A stretch of DNA of 64,000 nucleotides from Hippophae tibetana (GCA_037013495.1 CM072811.1:40563452-40627451); one strand, 5' to 3'; counted from the first letter of the stretch, positions 47,921-61,790 are shown. Notes: generated by a model not told the origin, from the sequence alone. Made by a program: numbers and translations.

Positions 47921-49160
47921 TGTTAGGATATACTCGTGTACCGTGAGAGGATTCTTATACTCTATCTCCAATCTCAAGTATATTCACGAATTATTTTCAT
48001 TTTCCCTAAGTCTCGAACCTGAGATCTAGTCCTTAAGTACTTCAAGTTCATAGAGGTTGGTACCAACTGAGACATAAGGGCTATCAGTGTGAGCTTGTGG
48101 CTTTTATAGTCAGTTGATACCAACTTCTATGAATCTTAGGTACTCAAGGGCTAAGTCTCAGGTTCGAAACTAGGGGAGGGCAAAAGAAATGCATCGTAGC
48201 TCAGTTGGAGATGGAGTCCACGGACCCCTCCATTGTATAAAAGATAAGGGCTCACATAGATAACCCTTATAAAAATGTGTCTTTTTAATGTTAGGATATA
48301 CTCGTGGGTCCTGTACTCTATCATAGGAGGGTCCGTAGACTCCATCTCCAATCTGAGGTACGTTAACGAGTTCCTTTCGCCTTTTCCAAGCTTCGAACCT
48401 GAGACCTAGTCCTTAAGTACCGCAGATCTATAGAGATTGGTACCAACTTCTATGAATCTGAAGTACTTAAGGGCTAGGTCTCAAGTTCAAAGCTGGTGAA
48501 GGGCTAAAGAAATGTGTCGTAGCTCAATCGGAGGTGAAATCCACAGACCCTCCACTATATAAAAGCTACGAGCCCACGTAGATAGCCCTTATAAAAAGGC
48601 ACCCTTTTAATGTTAGGATATACTTGTGGGCCTTGTACTTTACCGTGTGAGGGTCTGTAGACTCCATCTTCAATTCGAGGTATGTTAACAAGTTTTTTTT
48701 CCTTCTTCAAGCCTTTAACCTAGGATTTAGTCCTTAAGTACCACAGATCCATAGAGCTTGGCACCAATTGAGACGCGTCTCAGTTGGTACCAACTTCTAT
48801 GAATCTGAGATACTTAAGGACTAAGTCCTAAGTTCGAACCTGATGAAGGGCGAAAGAAATGCGTCGTAGCTTAATTGGAGGTAGAGTCCACGGACCCCTC
48901 CCCATTGTATAAAAGCTATGGGCCCACGCAGATAACCCTTATAAAAAGACACCCTTTTAATGTTAGGATATACTTGTGGCCTCGTACTCTATTGTGGGAG
49001 GGTCTGTAGACTCCATCTTTAATCTGTGGTACTTAAGGACTAGGTCCTAGGTTCGAGACTTGGAGAAGGCGAAAGAAACTCGTTAATGTGCATCAGATTG
49101 GAGATTGAGTTTACGGACCCTCCCACGATAGAGTACGGAACCTACGAGTATATTTTAACA
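47921..49160. repeat. tandem array of palindromic tRNA/SINE-like units
   Basis: Four units start with TGTTAGGATATAC at 47921, 48289, 48611 and 48961 (spacing 368, 322 and 350 bp); the last is short, and the array closes with the inverted terminus GTATATTTTAACA at about 49148-49160. Each full unit is a foldback: unit 3 is symmetric about GAGACGCGTCTC near 48775. From the centre outward each arm reads CTCAGTTGGTACCA (like a tRNA A box), then about 45 bp later a GGTTCGAA-type B box, as in tRNA-derived SINEs. A second A-box match (GTAGCTCAGTTGG) lies further out. The copies differ by many substitutions. Confidence 0.75.
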
Positions 49161-52100
49161 ATTATAAATATCTCAAGTTTCATGACAAAACAAAAAAATC
49201 TACATATTTAAAAATAACAATCATATCTCTTCTTGTTATTATTTTAAAAAAATTCAAGTAAGATATTTGCAAAAAAAAGTAAAGAAATTGGAGGGAAAGT
49301 TTTGTAATAAAATAATAGAGGGAATATGATTTCCTATTTTTTAAAACTAAATGATGTTTCTGTTAAGGATTTTTTAATAATTTTTCTTATAATATAAGAT
49401 ATAAAATATAAATATAAAAGAGTAAAGGGATAGAGATTTTTTTTCGATTTTGTACTTCTTATTATACCTATGAATAATACCCTTAGTAACAATTTTCTAT
49501 TTTTATTTTTATTATGATTAATTATCTCATTTTTTTTTAATTATTATTGCATGATTATCATAGTTTATATTTTTAATTACATTATTATCTTATTAATCAA
49601 GTTGAAGTTCTTATCAAGTTACGGTACTTAATTTACTCAATTTATTAATGACTATCATTATATATTCATTTATATTTACCCAATTTAAATTTGATTATAT
49701 TTATGTAAGTCTTTATTCTATCTATTTTTATTTCTACAAGGTCTTTACATTAGTCTAGGTATGTTATATTGATAATATATATATTTCTACAAGGTCTTTA
49801 ATTATAGTTATTCTGTATTTTATATTATTCATCTATCATAATATATATACAAAAGATATGAACATATTAATCCCTTACTCGAAGGATTGAGAGAAACAGT
49901 CTGTTAAATAGGACCAAAGGAAATCTCTAACTGTTAAACTATATCTGTTGGTTATAAGGTACAAAATAATTTGAAGTTGATTTTTTTTTTTTTGCTGCAT
50001 AATTTGATGTTGAATTTGTTCATATGGTTGTTTCTGTTTTTTTCTTTTATTTTTGTGCTTTCAAACCTAATTTTTTTATTATTAATAAAAAAAATTGTGC
50101 TTTAAATTTAATGGCCACAGCATCCACATGAATATTTCTGTTTTACTTTTTTATTTGTGAACTTTTACTTAAAAAAAATAAAAATAACAATAATTAAAGA
50201 TATAGAATTTTGAAAGGAAGAAAATCAATATTAAATAATAATTCTTCATATTCACTTAATTGTTTCATTTTAACATCATAGATCTTAATTATTATTTATT
50301 ATTCAATTATTTACTTCATATTCCAAACAAATATATACAATTGAAAATCGATAATAAAAACTACTACATTTATTTTGAGAAAATATTTTTAGTAAAAAAT
50401 AAACAATATTTATTATTATAATTTTAATTTTTCATTAAAAATTAAAAATTATGCTATAAATTTATTGTTCAATATTATATTACATATACATATACTCTAA
50501 TTTTAATGGCCACTGCTTCCATATGACTGCTTCTATTTCTTTTTATATGTGGGTTTTTAAGCTTAGTTTTTTATTGTTAAGAAAAAATTATCATTTAAAT
50601 TTATTAATAGTAGTGGAAATTAAGATAAAATCTTAATAAGATTAATAGTATAATTCATTAATTTTTAAAACTTATCTCATATTATCTCACCTAATTTTAA
50701 TAATATGAGATGATAATAAGATATTACTAATTAAGATATATTATTTGTCCATTAGACTTAAATGAGATAAATAAGAATATAAAAAATAACAATTATTAAA
50801 TTATTATGATTACGTGAAATGAAATTATATTATACAAACTATTAAAAACATTAAATAGAATATTATATAAAATAAAATAACTTACTTTCTGTCTCTATTT
50901 ACTGATCACTACAAACCGTAGAGTTTTCTACACTATATATTAATATTAATTGTTATAAGTATCACTCAGTACAATCAAATACTTGTCATCAAAAAATAAT
51001 TATATTTGAAATTTCAATATGAAATCATATTGCAAATCGTGACTATCATTATATTAAAACTTTATGTTGATATCAATTTTGATTTTTCATAAATTTTCTG
51101 AGTTTTTCTAATTTATAGTAATTATAATAGATGAAGGTTGTATTTTGCTTTGTAACTCTTTGTTTTAATATTTTTTTAATTATCTTTTTTTTAGATAATT
51201 TCTTCATTTGTTGACACTAGTTATTTATTATTTTTTTATAAATAAATTTTCTCGATTATTTCTTTGAAATTGTAACATTTTTTGTATTTAGCGAAAATTC
51301 TTTATGATTCGCCAATTAAATTTATTGCTACAAATATTCTGGAAATTGTGTATTTTTAATTATTAGTTTAAATAATATTTTAATTGTATATTTTATAATT
51401 TTTTTATTTATTGATCAAAATAAAATTATATGCGTTTATAATTATATTAGTTAGAAACACATGTACACGTGAATTGTTATATATACTATTAATTTTTTTA
51501 ATATTTATTTCTACAGCATATATTTGAAATTTATGTGCTATGATAACAATTATATAAAAAAATTAACCATGAGTTTTTTTTTAGTTATTTAGATATCTAT
51601 TATCGTAAATACTCCTTAATTAAAATGAATATAATAAGAATTACTAATTAAACTCACTCAATTTTGAAGGAAAAAAACACGATTTACGTGTTTTGAAATA
51701 AAAACATAAGGATGATATGTTTATTAGAAAAGTAATTTTCTTAATATTATAAGAATATTTTTCTTTAATAAAATGAATAATATAAACATTATTAATTAAA
51801 TTCATTGAAGTTTATAATTGCTTTAACGTGTGTATACATTTTGTTTTTAAGAAGAACAAGATATTTATTATAAATGTAATTTTATTAATATTATAAATGA
51901 TAATATATATCATTATTTAAAAATATAAGGATATTTTGTTCAAAATTAATTTAAGTTTGATTTAAAATTTTATATATACGAGTTAAAGACACATATTTTC
52001 CTGTAAAGTATTTTGTTTTTAATTTTTTTTTCTCTTTGGTTAATTTATACAATGGAAATCTAATATCAAAAATCAAAATTCTTAAATTTTCAAGTAATTG

Positions 52101-54118
52101 TGATATTAGATCTATTAATATATATATTTGAGATATCTATTTAAAAAGTACACTACTTAATATAGAAATCTTTAAATCATTTTAGGGTTTAGTTTAATTT
52201 TTTTCAAACTTAAAATAAAATATAAAGAGTAACGTATGCAATTATTTTAAAATATAATAGTATTTTTGTCCAAAATTATTTTATATGTGATTTATACTTT
52301 TATATATTATACTAGTTAAATATACGTATTAAACACATGTATTTGTTTTAAAATTTAAATAATTTTGTATAATTTTTTTATTTTAATTATATAAAAATTA
52401 ATATATAAAATTATATTTGAATTACATTCATTTAATTTTAAAGTAAGCATATTAATCTCTCTAATGATAAACATTCAATTTTTTTGAAATATTATTTATT
52501 TAAAGCAAACTTTCATAACAAATAATATAACATAGAGTTATATATATATGAAAATATTTTCATATTAAAGTATATTTAAACTTTACTACTATTCATAACT
52601 TAATTAGTAAAAATAAAATTTATATTCATAAAAATAAATAGAAACAAATGATATGTCATATGTTTTATATTTAATAGTAATAAATATTAATGAAAACAAA
52701 AAAAAATCAAGCATAGTAAAAGAAATAAATACATCCTATTAAAAATCTACCAACTACACTATAATTATGAGAAAGTTTTTTGAAAAAAATTATGAAAACC
52801 TTAAATATGTCATTTTTATAACTATTTTGTTAACTTTATTACATCCAAATAGTTTTAAAAAAATTAATTGGAAGAAATACTTATATATAATCTCTATTTT
52901 TTATAATACATATCTAAGTTATACAATTATAATTGATGAAAATTATAAAATTTCATTGGTTTTGACAATAAGATAGATTATATAAAAACTTTATTTTCTT
53001 TACTTTACAAACTATTATAGTTTATTTTTATTACTTTTAATAATTAAATTTATTTTAATTTAATAAAACTTTTAAATTTTAAATATAATTAAAAAAAATT
53101 ATTTTAACTATCACAAATAACTATGTAAAAATATATCATGCAAACACCTTTTAAAATAAAAAAATTATAACGAAATGAATTAAATGATTATAATCTTTAC
53201 ATAAATTTAAATCAAATATAATTACATAATTATTCATTAATAATTAATGCATAATTTACTTATGCATGGCTTTTTAACAAAATCTATTATTTTTTTGACA
53301 TATTCACTCTAATTTACAAAATTAGAGTGCAAGTAAACTAGAAACACAAGTCAAGACAGGTATACATTTTATAGGTTAACAAAATAGTGATTAAATTATT
53401 AATAAGAAAGTCAAACAAAAAATGCAATACATGAACTATATGAAAACTAGTAAAAGATAATGGCTATTTTGATTTTTTTTATATTTATCTTATAAAATAA
53501 AAATCGGATGTGTAATTAAAACAAAAAGTTGGACAAAGTTGTATGAAACAGAAAATTACATATAGTCAAATATATATAATAATAAGATAAATAAAAATAA
53601 ACATGTATATAGATAGAAATATAGATAGAAATAATTAATAAGAAAATTAGTTTTGCAAAAATAAGTAATTGTTTGACATTTTTGATTTACTAAAACTTTG
53701 ATAATTTTATTAATATATCTTTTTTAAAATTTACTTAGAAAACTACAATATCCTAAAATATTTTCTCGACCTACGTACATGTTTTGAAACTTGCGTATGG
53801 CACAAAAAATTCGGTAACTACCAACGGATAAGGAGTACTTAATGGGATATGATTATTGAAAGTAATTGATGAGTGTACATCAAATCTAAATCATTAATAC
53901 ATAAAAAGATAATGAAAAATGTTCAAGTTCTTTCCCAAAAATTTGAAAAAAATTAATTTTTTTATTATTATCTCTTTTTCATTTAAAAATAAATTAAATA
54001 TTTTATTAATTATTATTAATTTTATTTGATTTAATAAAAAATCTTATTTATAACGAACGCTAAAAAATTTACACATTAACAAAAAATACAATACCATTAT
54101 AAAGGCACCTACCTGTCT
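49161..54118. other. AT-rich intergenic stretch, nothing recognised
   Basis: Almost 5 kb of A/T-dominated sequence. The longest frame (52767-52976, 69 codons) is rich in Ile, Leu, Lys and Asn, as chance frames in such DNA are. Confidence 0.55.
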
Positions 54119-55526
54119 TTGTCAATCCTCTATTTCACACTTCTAATCAAGTCAAAAAAGCATCTAAATAAACACTTCGTTTCCCGCGCTCTAACGACTC
54201 GCACTCTCCAAACGAGACCGAGTCTGAATCACCTGAGGGTAGAATCTTTGCCGGTGACGAGAATGTATCAAATCTCAATTGGTCTGGACATCCCGTCTGA
54301 GTTGCTACAACATGGGTCTTCACCCACTCCTCTAGGTCTGAACAAAATCTTATCCACTTGTGGGAAATTTTATTTTTTTACCTGGGCATTCAAATCCACT
54401 CAGCCATTGTCAAGTTGGGATTTTGTTCAAATGTCTATATATGCACTGCCCTTCTTGATTTATTTGGGAAATTTGGGATAATCAAGAATGCACATAAACT
54501 TTTTGAAGAAATGCCTCATAAAAATGTAGTAACTTGGACTGCTTTAATTTCTGGTTGCTTGCAGGCTCAGCACCCAGGAATGGCAATTCCTAAAGATGTT
54601 AAAAGTGGGTATAGTACCAACTCCATTCAGTTTTTCTGTTGTTTTTGGTCGGATTCTCACTGTTAGAAGCTGGAGAATTTGGGACTCAGGTGCATTCTTT
54701 GAGCCTGAAAATGGGATTCTGCTTTAATGTTATTGTGGGAACATTACTGATAGATATATATTCAAGGTGGAGTATTGATGACACAAGGCAGTTGTTTTAT
54801 GAAATGCCCCATAAGAATGTGATTACTTGTGTAGGTCCCGTCCATGGAAGGGAAGAAAATAAAAAAAAGTAAGTGTAGCCCATTAATTACATTTAAAGAA
54901 AATAAAAAAAATTAGATGCAGCTCCATTAATTACATTTGATTTTGATGGATGTAAGTTTGACCAACAGACTTGCTTCAGATTTTTGCTCATAAAATGGGC
55001 TTATTTCTATGTATGCAAAATGTGGGAAAATCCTTGATGCGAAGCAAGTGTTTAAATCAATGGAAGAACATGATATTATCTCCTGGAATTCTATGTTGTC
55101 GGGTGTACTCATCATGGTCTTGGTTTGGGAAACTATTGAATTGTTTGAACACGTGAGAAGAAATGGTCTCAAACCAAATTATGCCACCTTTCTCATAGTT
55201 CTTATTGCTTGTAGTCATGTTGGATTGGTGGACAAAGGACTAGAGTATTTCAATTTAATGAGGAACAATGATTTGTTGGGTTCCCTAAAAATGGAGCATT
55301 ATTCAACAATAGTTGATCTTTTTGGTAGAGCAGGGAAACTCTATGAAGCAGAGGCATTTATAGATAGTCTGCAAGTAGAGCCAAAACCCCCAGTATAAAA
55401 AGCTGCTCTTAGTGCTTGCCAAGTTCATGGAAATAGAGAAATAGTCCTTAGTTATGCTAAAACACTTCTTAAAGTGTGTCCGGATGGCCCTGCAACTTAC
55501 GTACTACTCTCAAATGTGTTACTGAC

Positions 55527-55714
55527 TGTGAAGAGTATAGAGAAATATGAAGAAAGAATGATTTAATGTTGTATTTGTGTGTTTTAGAATGTACATAGAG
55601 AGCTCTATTTATAAGGTTGTAACAAGTGTAGTACAAGTAAAATAATAAGTGAAATAGTAGAAGTGTAGTACAATTGAAGTATAAGTGAATTACAATATCA
55701 AATATAACTTAACA
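55527..55714 (-). repeat. copia 3' LTR
   Basis: 188 bp, beginning TGTGAAGAGTATAGAG and ending CTTAACA (plus-strand reading). Lies on the left because the element is inverted. Confidence 0.93.
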
Positions 55715-58700
55715 TCTCCCCTCAAACTCAAGGAGGAAGAGAAACAATCAACTTGAGTTTGGAAACTAATTCTTGAAATCTGCCTGGTAGATGAGATTTG
55801 GTGAAGATGTCAGCTGTTTGATCTGTGGAGGATATTGATTTGAGACAAACAGTGTCTTGAAGAGCATGTTGACGAACAAAATGACAATCAATCTCGATAT
55901 GTTTTGTTCATTTATGAAATACATTATTGTGAGCAATCTGAATAGCACTCTGATTGTCACAATATAGGATAGTTGCAGTTGATTGGATAACACCCATATA
56001 AACAAGTAACCAACGGAGCCAAATAAGTTCTTGAGTGGTGTTAGCAAGAGCACGATATTCAGCTTCAGTGTTGGATCGAGAAGTGAGGGATTGTTTCTTG
56101 CTTCGCCAAGATATGAGAGAGTTTCCAAGAAAAAAACAATATCCAGTGGTAGAGCAACGATCAGTTGGGTCACCTGCCCAATCAACATTAGAGTCGGCGG
56201 AAAGAAGAAGATTAGACTTGTTGGAGAAGTGGAGACCGTGAAACATGCTGCCTTTGATGTAGCGGAGAATGCGAAGAACCACAGTATAATGGGTAGACCG
56301 TGAAACAGACATGAATTGACTAACCAGATGAACAACATAGGCAATGTCAGGACAAATGACTGTGAGATAAACAAGACTTCCTACTAGTTGTTTGTATAAT
56401 GTGGCATTTGAGAGAATAGTACCATCTAATGGAGTAAGTTTGACATTGGTTTTTAGAGGTGTTGATGTAGTTTTGCAATTAGTAAGGCCAACCAGCCCAA
56501 TTAAGAATATCGGAAGAGTACTTTGCTTGAGAGAGATAATATCCTTGAGAATTAGATGAGATTTCTAGGCCCAAGAAGTAGTGGAGATGACCAAGGTCTT
56601 TCATTTCAAATTGATGGCTCAGAAACTGCTTGAGATCAATAATTCCATTAGAGTCATTCCCTGTTATGATCATATCATATACATAAAAGGAGTAGAAGTG
56701 TTACACCAGTGGGAGTCTTCCGAATAAAGAAAACGGAGTCATAAGAATTGGAAGTGAAGCCAAAGTCAGTAAGTGTAGAGCTGAATTTGGCAAACCAAGC
56801 CCGAGGAGCTTGTTTGAGGCCATAGAGAGCACGATGAAGTCTGCATACTTGATGAGGTGAATGAGTGTATCCAGGAGGAGGTTTCATATAAACTTCCTCA
56901 GTTATGTCTCCATTGAGAAAAGCATTTTTGACATCCATTTGAAACATGTTCCAATTTCGGACAGTAACAACAACAATGATACTTCGAACAGAGGTGAGGC
57001 GAGCTACAGGTGCAAAAGTTTCATCATAGTCGATTTCATATTTCTGTGTAAAACCCTTTGCAACCAGACGAGCTTTATATCGTTCCACAGACCCATCTAA
57101 ATGAGTTTTGATTTTGAAAATCCACTTACAACCAATCAGAGATTTATTGGATGGAAGATCAACAAGATCCCATATATGTGCTTTTGTTAATGCCTATACT
57201 TCATCTATCATAGCTTGCTACCAATGAGGGTTAGAACTAGCTTCTCTATAGTTTTGGGGTTCATGATGAGACAAAATAGTAGAGAAACATTGGTAATCAC
57301 GAAGGTGAAAAGAAAGACTACTTACACGAGTAGAACGACGAAATGATGACTCTGGACAATTGGGTAGTTGGTATTCAGAAGATGTTGTTATGGTAGGATC
57401 AACAGAAGGAGTAGACACATCAGGAGAAGCCGTAGTAGACGATGGTGAGGGTAATGGAGCAATGTCAGGAGGAAATAAATCAATAGTTGGGTCATTAAAA
57501 AATGAGAGTGAGGTAGGAGATGAGACATGAAATGAGGAAATAGAGGAAAACATTTTATGTTCCCAAAAGATGACATGACGAGAGATGCGCAATCGTTTAG
57601 AGATAGGATCCTAACAACGATAGCCTTTGTGTTCTATTCCATACCCTAAGAAACAACAAAGACGAGCATGAGGTTCTAATTTATTGCGTTCATGAGGGTA
57701 AAGAAGAACAAAACAGGCACAACCAAACACTTTGAGCAGTTCATAAGATGGAGAAGAACTATAGAGACGCTCATAAGGGGATTGATTGTGAATAATAGGC
57801 ACGAGAACACGATTGATGGTATAAACAACCGTAAGAGCTGCTTTACCCCAAAAGCGTTCAGGACAAGAACTAGAAATGAGGAGAGTGTGAACAGTATTAA
57901 GAATATGTCTGTGTTTTCGCTCAACTCTTCCATTTTGTTGAGATGTATCAGGACAAGAATATTGAGAAAGAGTCCCATTTTGTCGAAGAAAATTTTAAAA
58001 ATTTGTTTCTTTATATTCCATAGCATTATCAGCTCTAAGTACTTTGATATTTTGAGAAAATTGGGTTTTAACCATTTGGGCAAAATCATAATAAATTTTG
58101 GGTAATTCAGATCTATGTTTTATGAGAAAAATCCATATGAATCTTGAATAATCATCAATAAAAATGACAAAGTAAACACATCCCCCCATAGTAGGATGTG
58201 GAGATGGACCCCAAACATCAGAATGAATTAAGTCAAAAGGGGAGACAGAAGTAGAATCACTTTTATTAAAACATAAAGCAGGTTGTTTTCCCAATTGACA
58301 AGGCAAAAAATTTACATTATCAGAAATAGAAACAAATCCTAATTTACCAGAAGATGCTAAGGAACGAAGACGTCCTATTGACATATGGCCTAGACGAGCA
58401 TGCCATAGGTTGATAGGAGTAGTAGAAACAACAACAGAAGTATGAGGAGAATTGGGTAGATGAATGTTGATAAGTTCAAATAATCGTCCAACCTTACGGC
58501 CTATCCCAAGGATCTGTCCTGTCTGTGGATCCTACACATGACAACTAGAAGAGGAAAAAGCAATACTAAGACCAAGTTCACATAATTGACCAACAGAGAT
58601 AAGATTTAGAGTAAGTTTGAGAATATGAAAGGTGTCAGAAAGTGATATAGAAGATGTGGAAACTTGTCCTACAGCATTAACATGCATATGTGAACCATTG

Positions 58701-58964
58701 ACAGTTTGAATTAAAGGTTTGGAGATGGAAGATTGTGTGGGAGAGAAGATGTGAGTATCATGAGTAATATGGTTACAACAAGTAGAATCAAAATACCATA
58801 AAGATTTACCTGATGTGAGAGACAAGGCAGTAGGAGTAGGATTACTAGATTGTGAGAGAACATGTTTAAGAAGATCTTCAAGTTTTTGAGTAGAGAAGGT
58901 AAATTTGTCATGATTATCCTCAGAAACACCAGCAGTGATAGATGAGTTACTATTGTTACCTGAA

Positions 58965-59090
58965 GCATGTTGAGAGGGATTTCGCGAGGAATGTTGAGAG
59001 GGATTTCGCGAGGAATGTTGAGAGGGATTCCGTGAGAAATGCTGAGAGGGATTCTGTGAGGAATGTTGAGAGAGATTCCGAAAGCAATCT
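58965..59090 (-). repeat. in-gag minisatellite (unit 24 bp, about five copies)
   Basis: Plus-strand units close to GAATGTTGAGAGGGATTTCG repeat about five times with increasing divergence to the right. In the gag frame they code an Asn-Pro-Ser-Gln-His-type repeat. The first two copies are nearly identical, implying recent slippage. Confidence 0.8.
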
Positions 59091-60109
59091 CTGTTAAAGT
59101 GTCATGGACCCTTCTTGTGACAATATATACATACCCAAATGGGACATGTAAAAAGCTCATGATTGGGGTTGTGACAGTAGGTGCAGTCTTGATGTTTGAA
59201 GTCCTCTTTAGAACCTCCTTTAGGGCGATAAGAGTGGCAAGAACAAAATCTGTATGATGAACTTTGAAAACCCCCATCCGAGTTTCTTCAGAGCGAAGCT
59301 CAGTCACAACAGTATCTAAGGATGGAAAAGGACTTCGATGGAGTAAGGAAGCCCGAACAGGTTCAAATCGATCATGGAGAGCCATGAGAAAAATAACAAG
59401 ACGCTGGTGATTACGGTGAGTTGCAAACATCTCAGCATCAATCTTGTTCGTCCAAGTTGGTTCAGAGAGAGCGAGTTGATCCCAAATAGTATGCATTTCA
59501 GAGAGAAATTGGTTAATGGTTTGATCAACTCTTTGGCGTTTGGTATGAAATGCTGTTAGAAGTTGATATTGGTTGGCCAAATCTGTTGTAGTGAAGCGAG
59601 CCTCAAAAAATTCCCAAACTTCTTTGGTAGTGTCAAAACGCCCAAATTCACCATGGATGGAGGGTAAGGTGGTGTTACGGAACCAGGTAATAATTTGACG
59701 ATGTTTACTCTCCCAATCTTCAAGGCGGTCAGCAAATAAGGAGTTGTTTTCAGTGGTTTCTTGGATGGGTATAGAGATATCACCAGTTATGAAACGTCAT
59801 AGCTTGTGTCCTTTCAAGAAACTTTTCATTGCCTGTGCCTAGGCTAGGTAGTTAGTATCATCAAGGGTGGTAGAGATTGGTTTTGGGACATCATTTTGGT
59901 CCATTTTAACGAAATAATGGAGGAAATATAAAGCAAATATATAGAAACAGTATAAAGGAGATATCCTTAAAAATGAAAAGAGGAGTTGAAAACAAGCCTG
60001 GAATTGGGTTGAGGTGAGCCGGGTTGGAGTGAGTCGAGTTGAGATGAGTCGGGTTGGCTGTGATGAAAAGAGGCGAAATTTTGATAGAAATTTTAGAGAT
60101 ATATGAAAG

Positions 60110-60121
60110 GCTCTGATACCA
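60110..60121 (-). promoter_or_regulatory. copia primer-binding site
   Basis: Minus-strand TGGTATCAGAGC, matching the initiator tRNA-Met 3' end, immediately next to the 5' LTR. It sets the orientation of the element. Confidence 0.9.
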
Positions 60122-60320
60122 TGTGAAAAGTATAGAGAGATAAGAAGAAAGAATGATTTAATGTTGTATTGATGTGTTTTAGAATGTACATAGAGAACCC
60201 TATTTATAGGGTTGTAACAAGTGTAATACAAGTGAAATAGTAAGTGTAGTACAAGTGAAATAGTGGAAGTGTAGTACAAGTGAAGTACAAGTGAATTACA
60301 ATATCAAATATAACTTAACA
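60122..60320 (-). repeat. copia 5' LTR
   Basis: 199 bp; differs from its partner mainly by a short extra AAGTG-type repeat and scattered substitutions. Confidence 0.93.
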
Positions 60321-60413
60321 CTGACAAAGTGATTATGGGATGATGCAGCTGGAATGTGGAAGTACATGTCTAATAGAAGAATTAGGAAGATTTCTGGTTC
60401 TAGCTGGATTTGA

Positions 60414-61742
60414 TCATCATAACAATATGGAGGTTCTGTTAAAGCAACCTGATGCAACTTTCCCGGGAGACTGAAAAAGAAAGTTCAGGTCATTTAGAAA
60501 CTTATACTGTCTTCTCTGATGTGAACCAACATGTAAACAGTCGTTTCAAGAGTTGAGTTTCTCTTAGATTGGCAGCATTTACCGATGAGGCAAGTTGTCT
60601 CCTTTTAGGATTTAAGGTACAAGAAACTTGTCACTGCTAATCAATCAGAAGAAGGAAGACCACATAGTTATTTTTTTTTTTCAATGAGTCTCGTATGTGA
60701 AGACTGGACGTGTATTACAGACCTAGCTACAAATATATCTCACAAAACCATGACCATAAAAATCTGTATGCCATACTTCGACAAGGTAGAAGATAGCTTG
60801 TCATTTGGTTGAAACTACGTACATAATTATTGAAGCCAGGTATCTTTTGCTCAAGATATGTCTCGGATTGTCTGCTCCTTTTTCATGACTCTCAAAACCA
60901 GGTAACTGAAGAGAACTCATAAAAGATAAAGATTTTTAAATCTTACTCTGCATGTAATAATTACATAAATTGCCAATAAGTAGACCAATTGCATAGCAAC
61001 ATGTCCTTTTGTTTTCTTTGCTTTATAGAAGTTAAACAAATAGCCATGCTCTTAACATATATACGCTCACTTAATGGAGCTTCTGGTTATCCTATCAACA
61101 TGCACAATTTTTTTTAAGGTTCATTGCTAAACAGGTTTCACATATTCGTTCAATTTTTTCTTCATATAGAATCAATAAACTGGAAGTATCACAATTATTA
61201 CTTCTTTGTAAGCTCACCAAGTCAAATTCACATCCATGTTTCTTCAAATTCACATCCATGTTTGATTAGAGATAATATGATGTGTTGGTATTGATTTTTG
61301 TCTACATCAAAGAAGAGATATTCTTGTTTTCTTGTAGTTCTGTGACCATGAAAAGAACTTACTAGAATCTTGGACTACCACAAGGGATGGTGGCCTTTAG
61401 TTTTATGATGCTTAAGTTAGTATGGGTAGCTACAGATGACAGAGGAGCTCAAGGTCTTGCTATATAATTAAAGGAAAAAGAAGTGTAGAGATTGTAACCC
61501 GTTGTACTCATAGATCTTAGAGAGATGAGTTAAGAATTAACTTGATGCGTATCTCTCACTCATTTAGATAGATTTTTTAGAGTATCGTGATTATCTCTTT
61601 TAGATAATTAAGAGATACTTATCAATCATTTATCTCTTATAGAGATTATCAATATATATGTTTATCCAATGACTCAACACCTATTGGATTGAACGGTGAG
61701 CCATTTTGCTGATTAGGACCACTTATCATACGCAATATCTTA

Positions 61743-61748
<6 letters not shown>
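60414..61748. other. intergenic stretch, nothing recognised
   Basis: Mixed composition without coding features beyond the PPR end. A dense set of TATCTCT/AGAGATA motifs with some inverted pairs occurs at 61500-61660. Confidence 0.45.

Positions 61749-61790
<42 letters not shown>
61749..61790. repeat. (AT)21 microsatellite
   Basis: Perfect AT dinucleotide run of 42 bp, likely length-polymorphic. Confidence 0.97.

Larger units (their letters stand above)
55527..60320 (-). mobile_element. Ty1/copia LTR retrotransposon inserted in the PPR pseudogene
   Basis: LTRs lie at 55527-55714 and 60122-60320, both TGTGAA...TTAACA, flanked by a CTGAC target duplication (55522-55526, 60321-60325). The primer site for initiator tRNA-Met (60110-60121) directly abuts the 5' LTR, and a purine tract on the minus strand (complement of 55715-55726) abuts the 3' LTR. 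Minus-strand order is gag (about 59900-58860), protease (about 58850-58530), integrase (about 58400-57600), reverse transcriptase (about 57090-56480, with RLVAKGFTQ and YGLKQAPRAW) and RNase H (about 56400-55770, with SRSNTEAEYRALA), which is copia order. Ends are whole but coding is broken in several places (roughly half a dozen or more). By eye the LTRs differ at about 15 of 188 aligned bases plus one short gap, suggesting a few million years. Confidence 0.95.
54200..60413 (+). pseudogene. pentatricopeptide repeat (PPR, PLS-type) pseudogene split by a retrotransposon
   Basis: Host gene remnant. PPR motifs are clear: VKLGFCSNVYICTALLDLF, KNAHKLFEEMPHKNVVTWTA, DTRQLFYEMPHKNVIT, MYAKCGKILDAKQVFKSMEE and HDIISWNSMLSG. 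Then come the terminal repeats and the E-motif region (LVDKGLEYFNLM, YSTIVDLFGRAGKLYEAEAF, ATYVLLSNVL). The frame changes near 54360 and again near 54590-54640. PPR-coding sequence is lost between about 54850 and 54990, and a stop stands at 55396-55398. At 55526 a copia element interrupts it; the coding trace resumes at 60326 (DDAAGMWKYMSNRRIRKISG) to a stop at 60411-60413, with one further in-frame stop. Intact members bind organelle RNA. This copy cannot function. Confidence 0.85.

Noticed and set aside
47921-49160. Functional tRNA genes
   Set aside because: A- and B-box-like motifs are present but no cloverleaf with acceptor and anticodon stems could be drawn, and copies are diverged in an inverted array.
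52767-52976. 69-codon hydrophobic frame, briefly considered as an organelle-derived insert
   Set aside because: No recognisable plastid or mitochondrial protein and composition typical of chance frames in AT-rich DNA.
55766-56374. 202-codon minus-strand frame in the copia element
   Set aside because: Overlaps the RNase H frame in another phase and shows no domain; a shadow of the retroelement.
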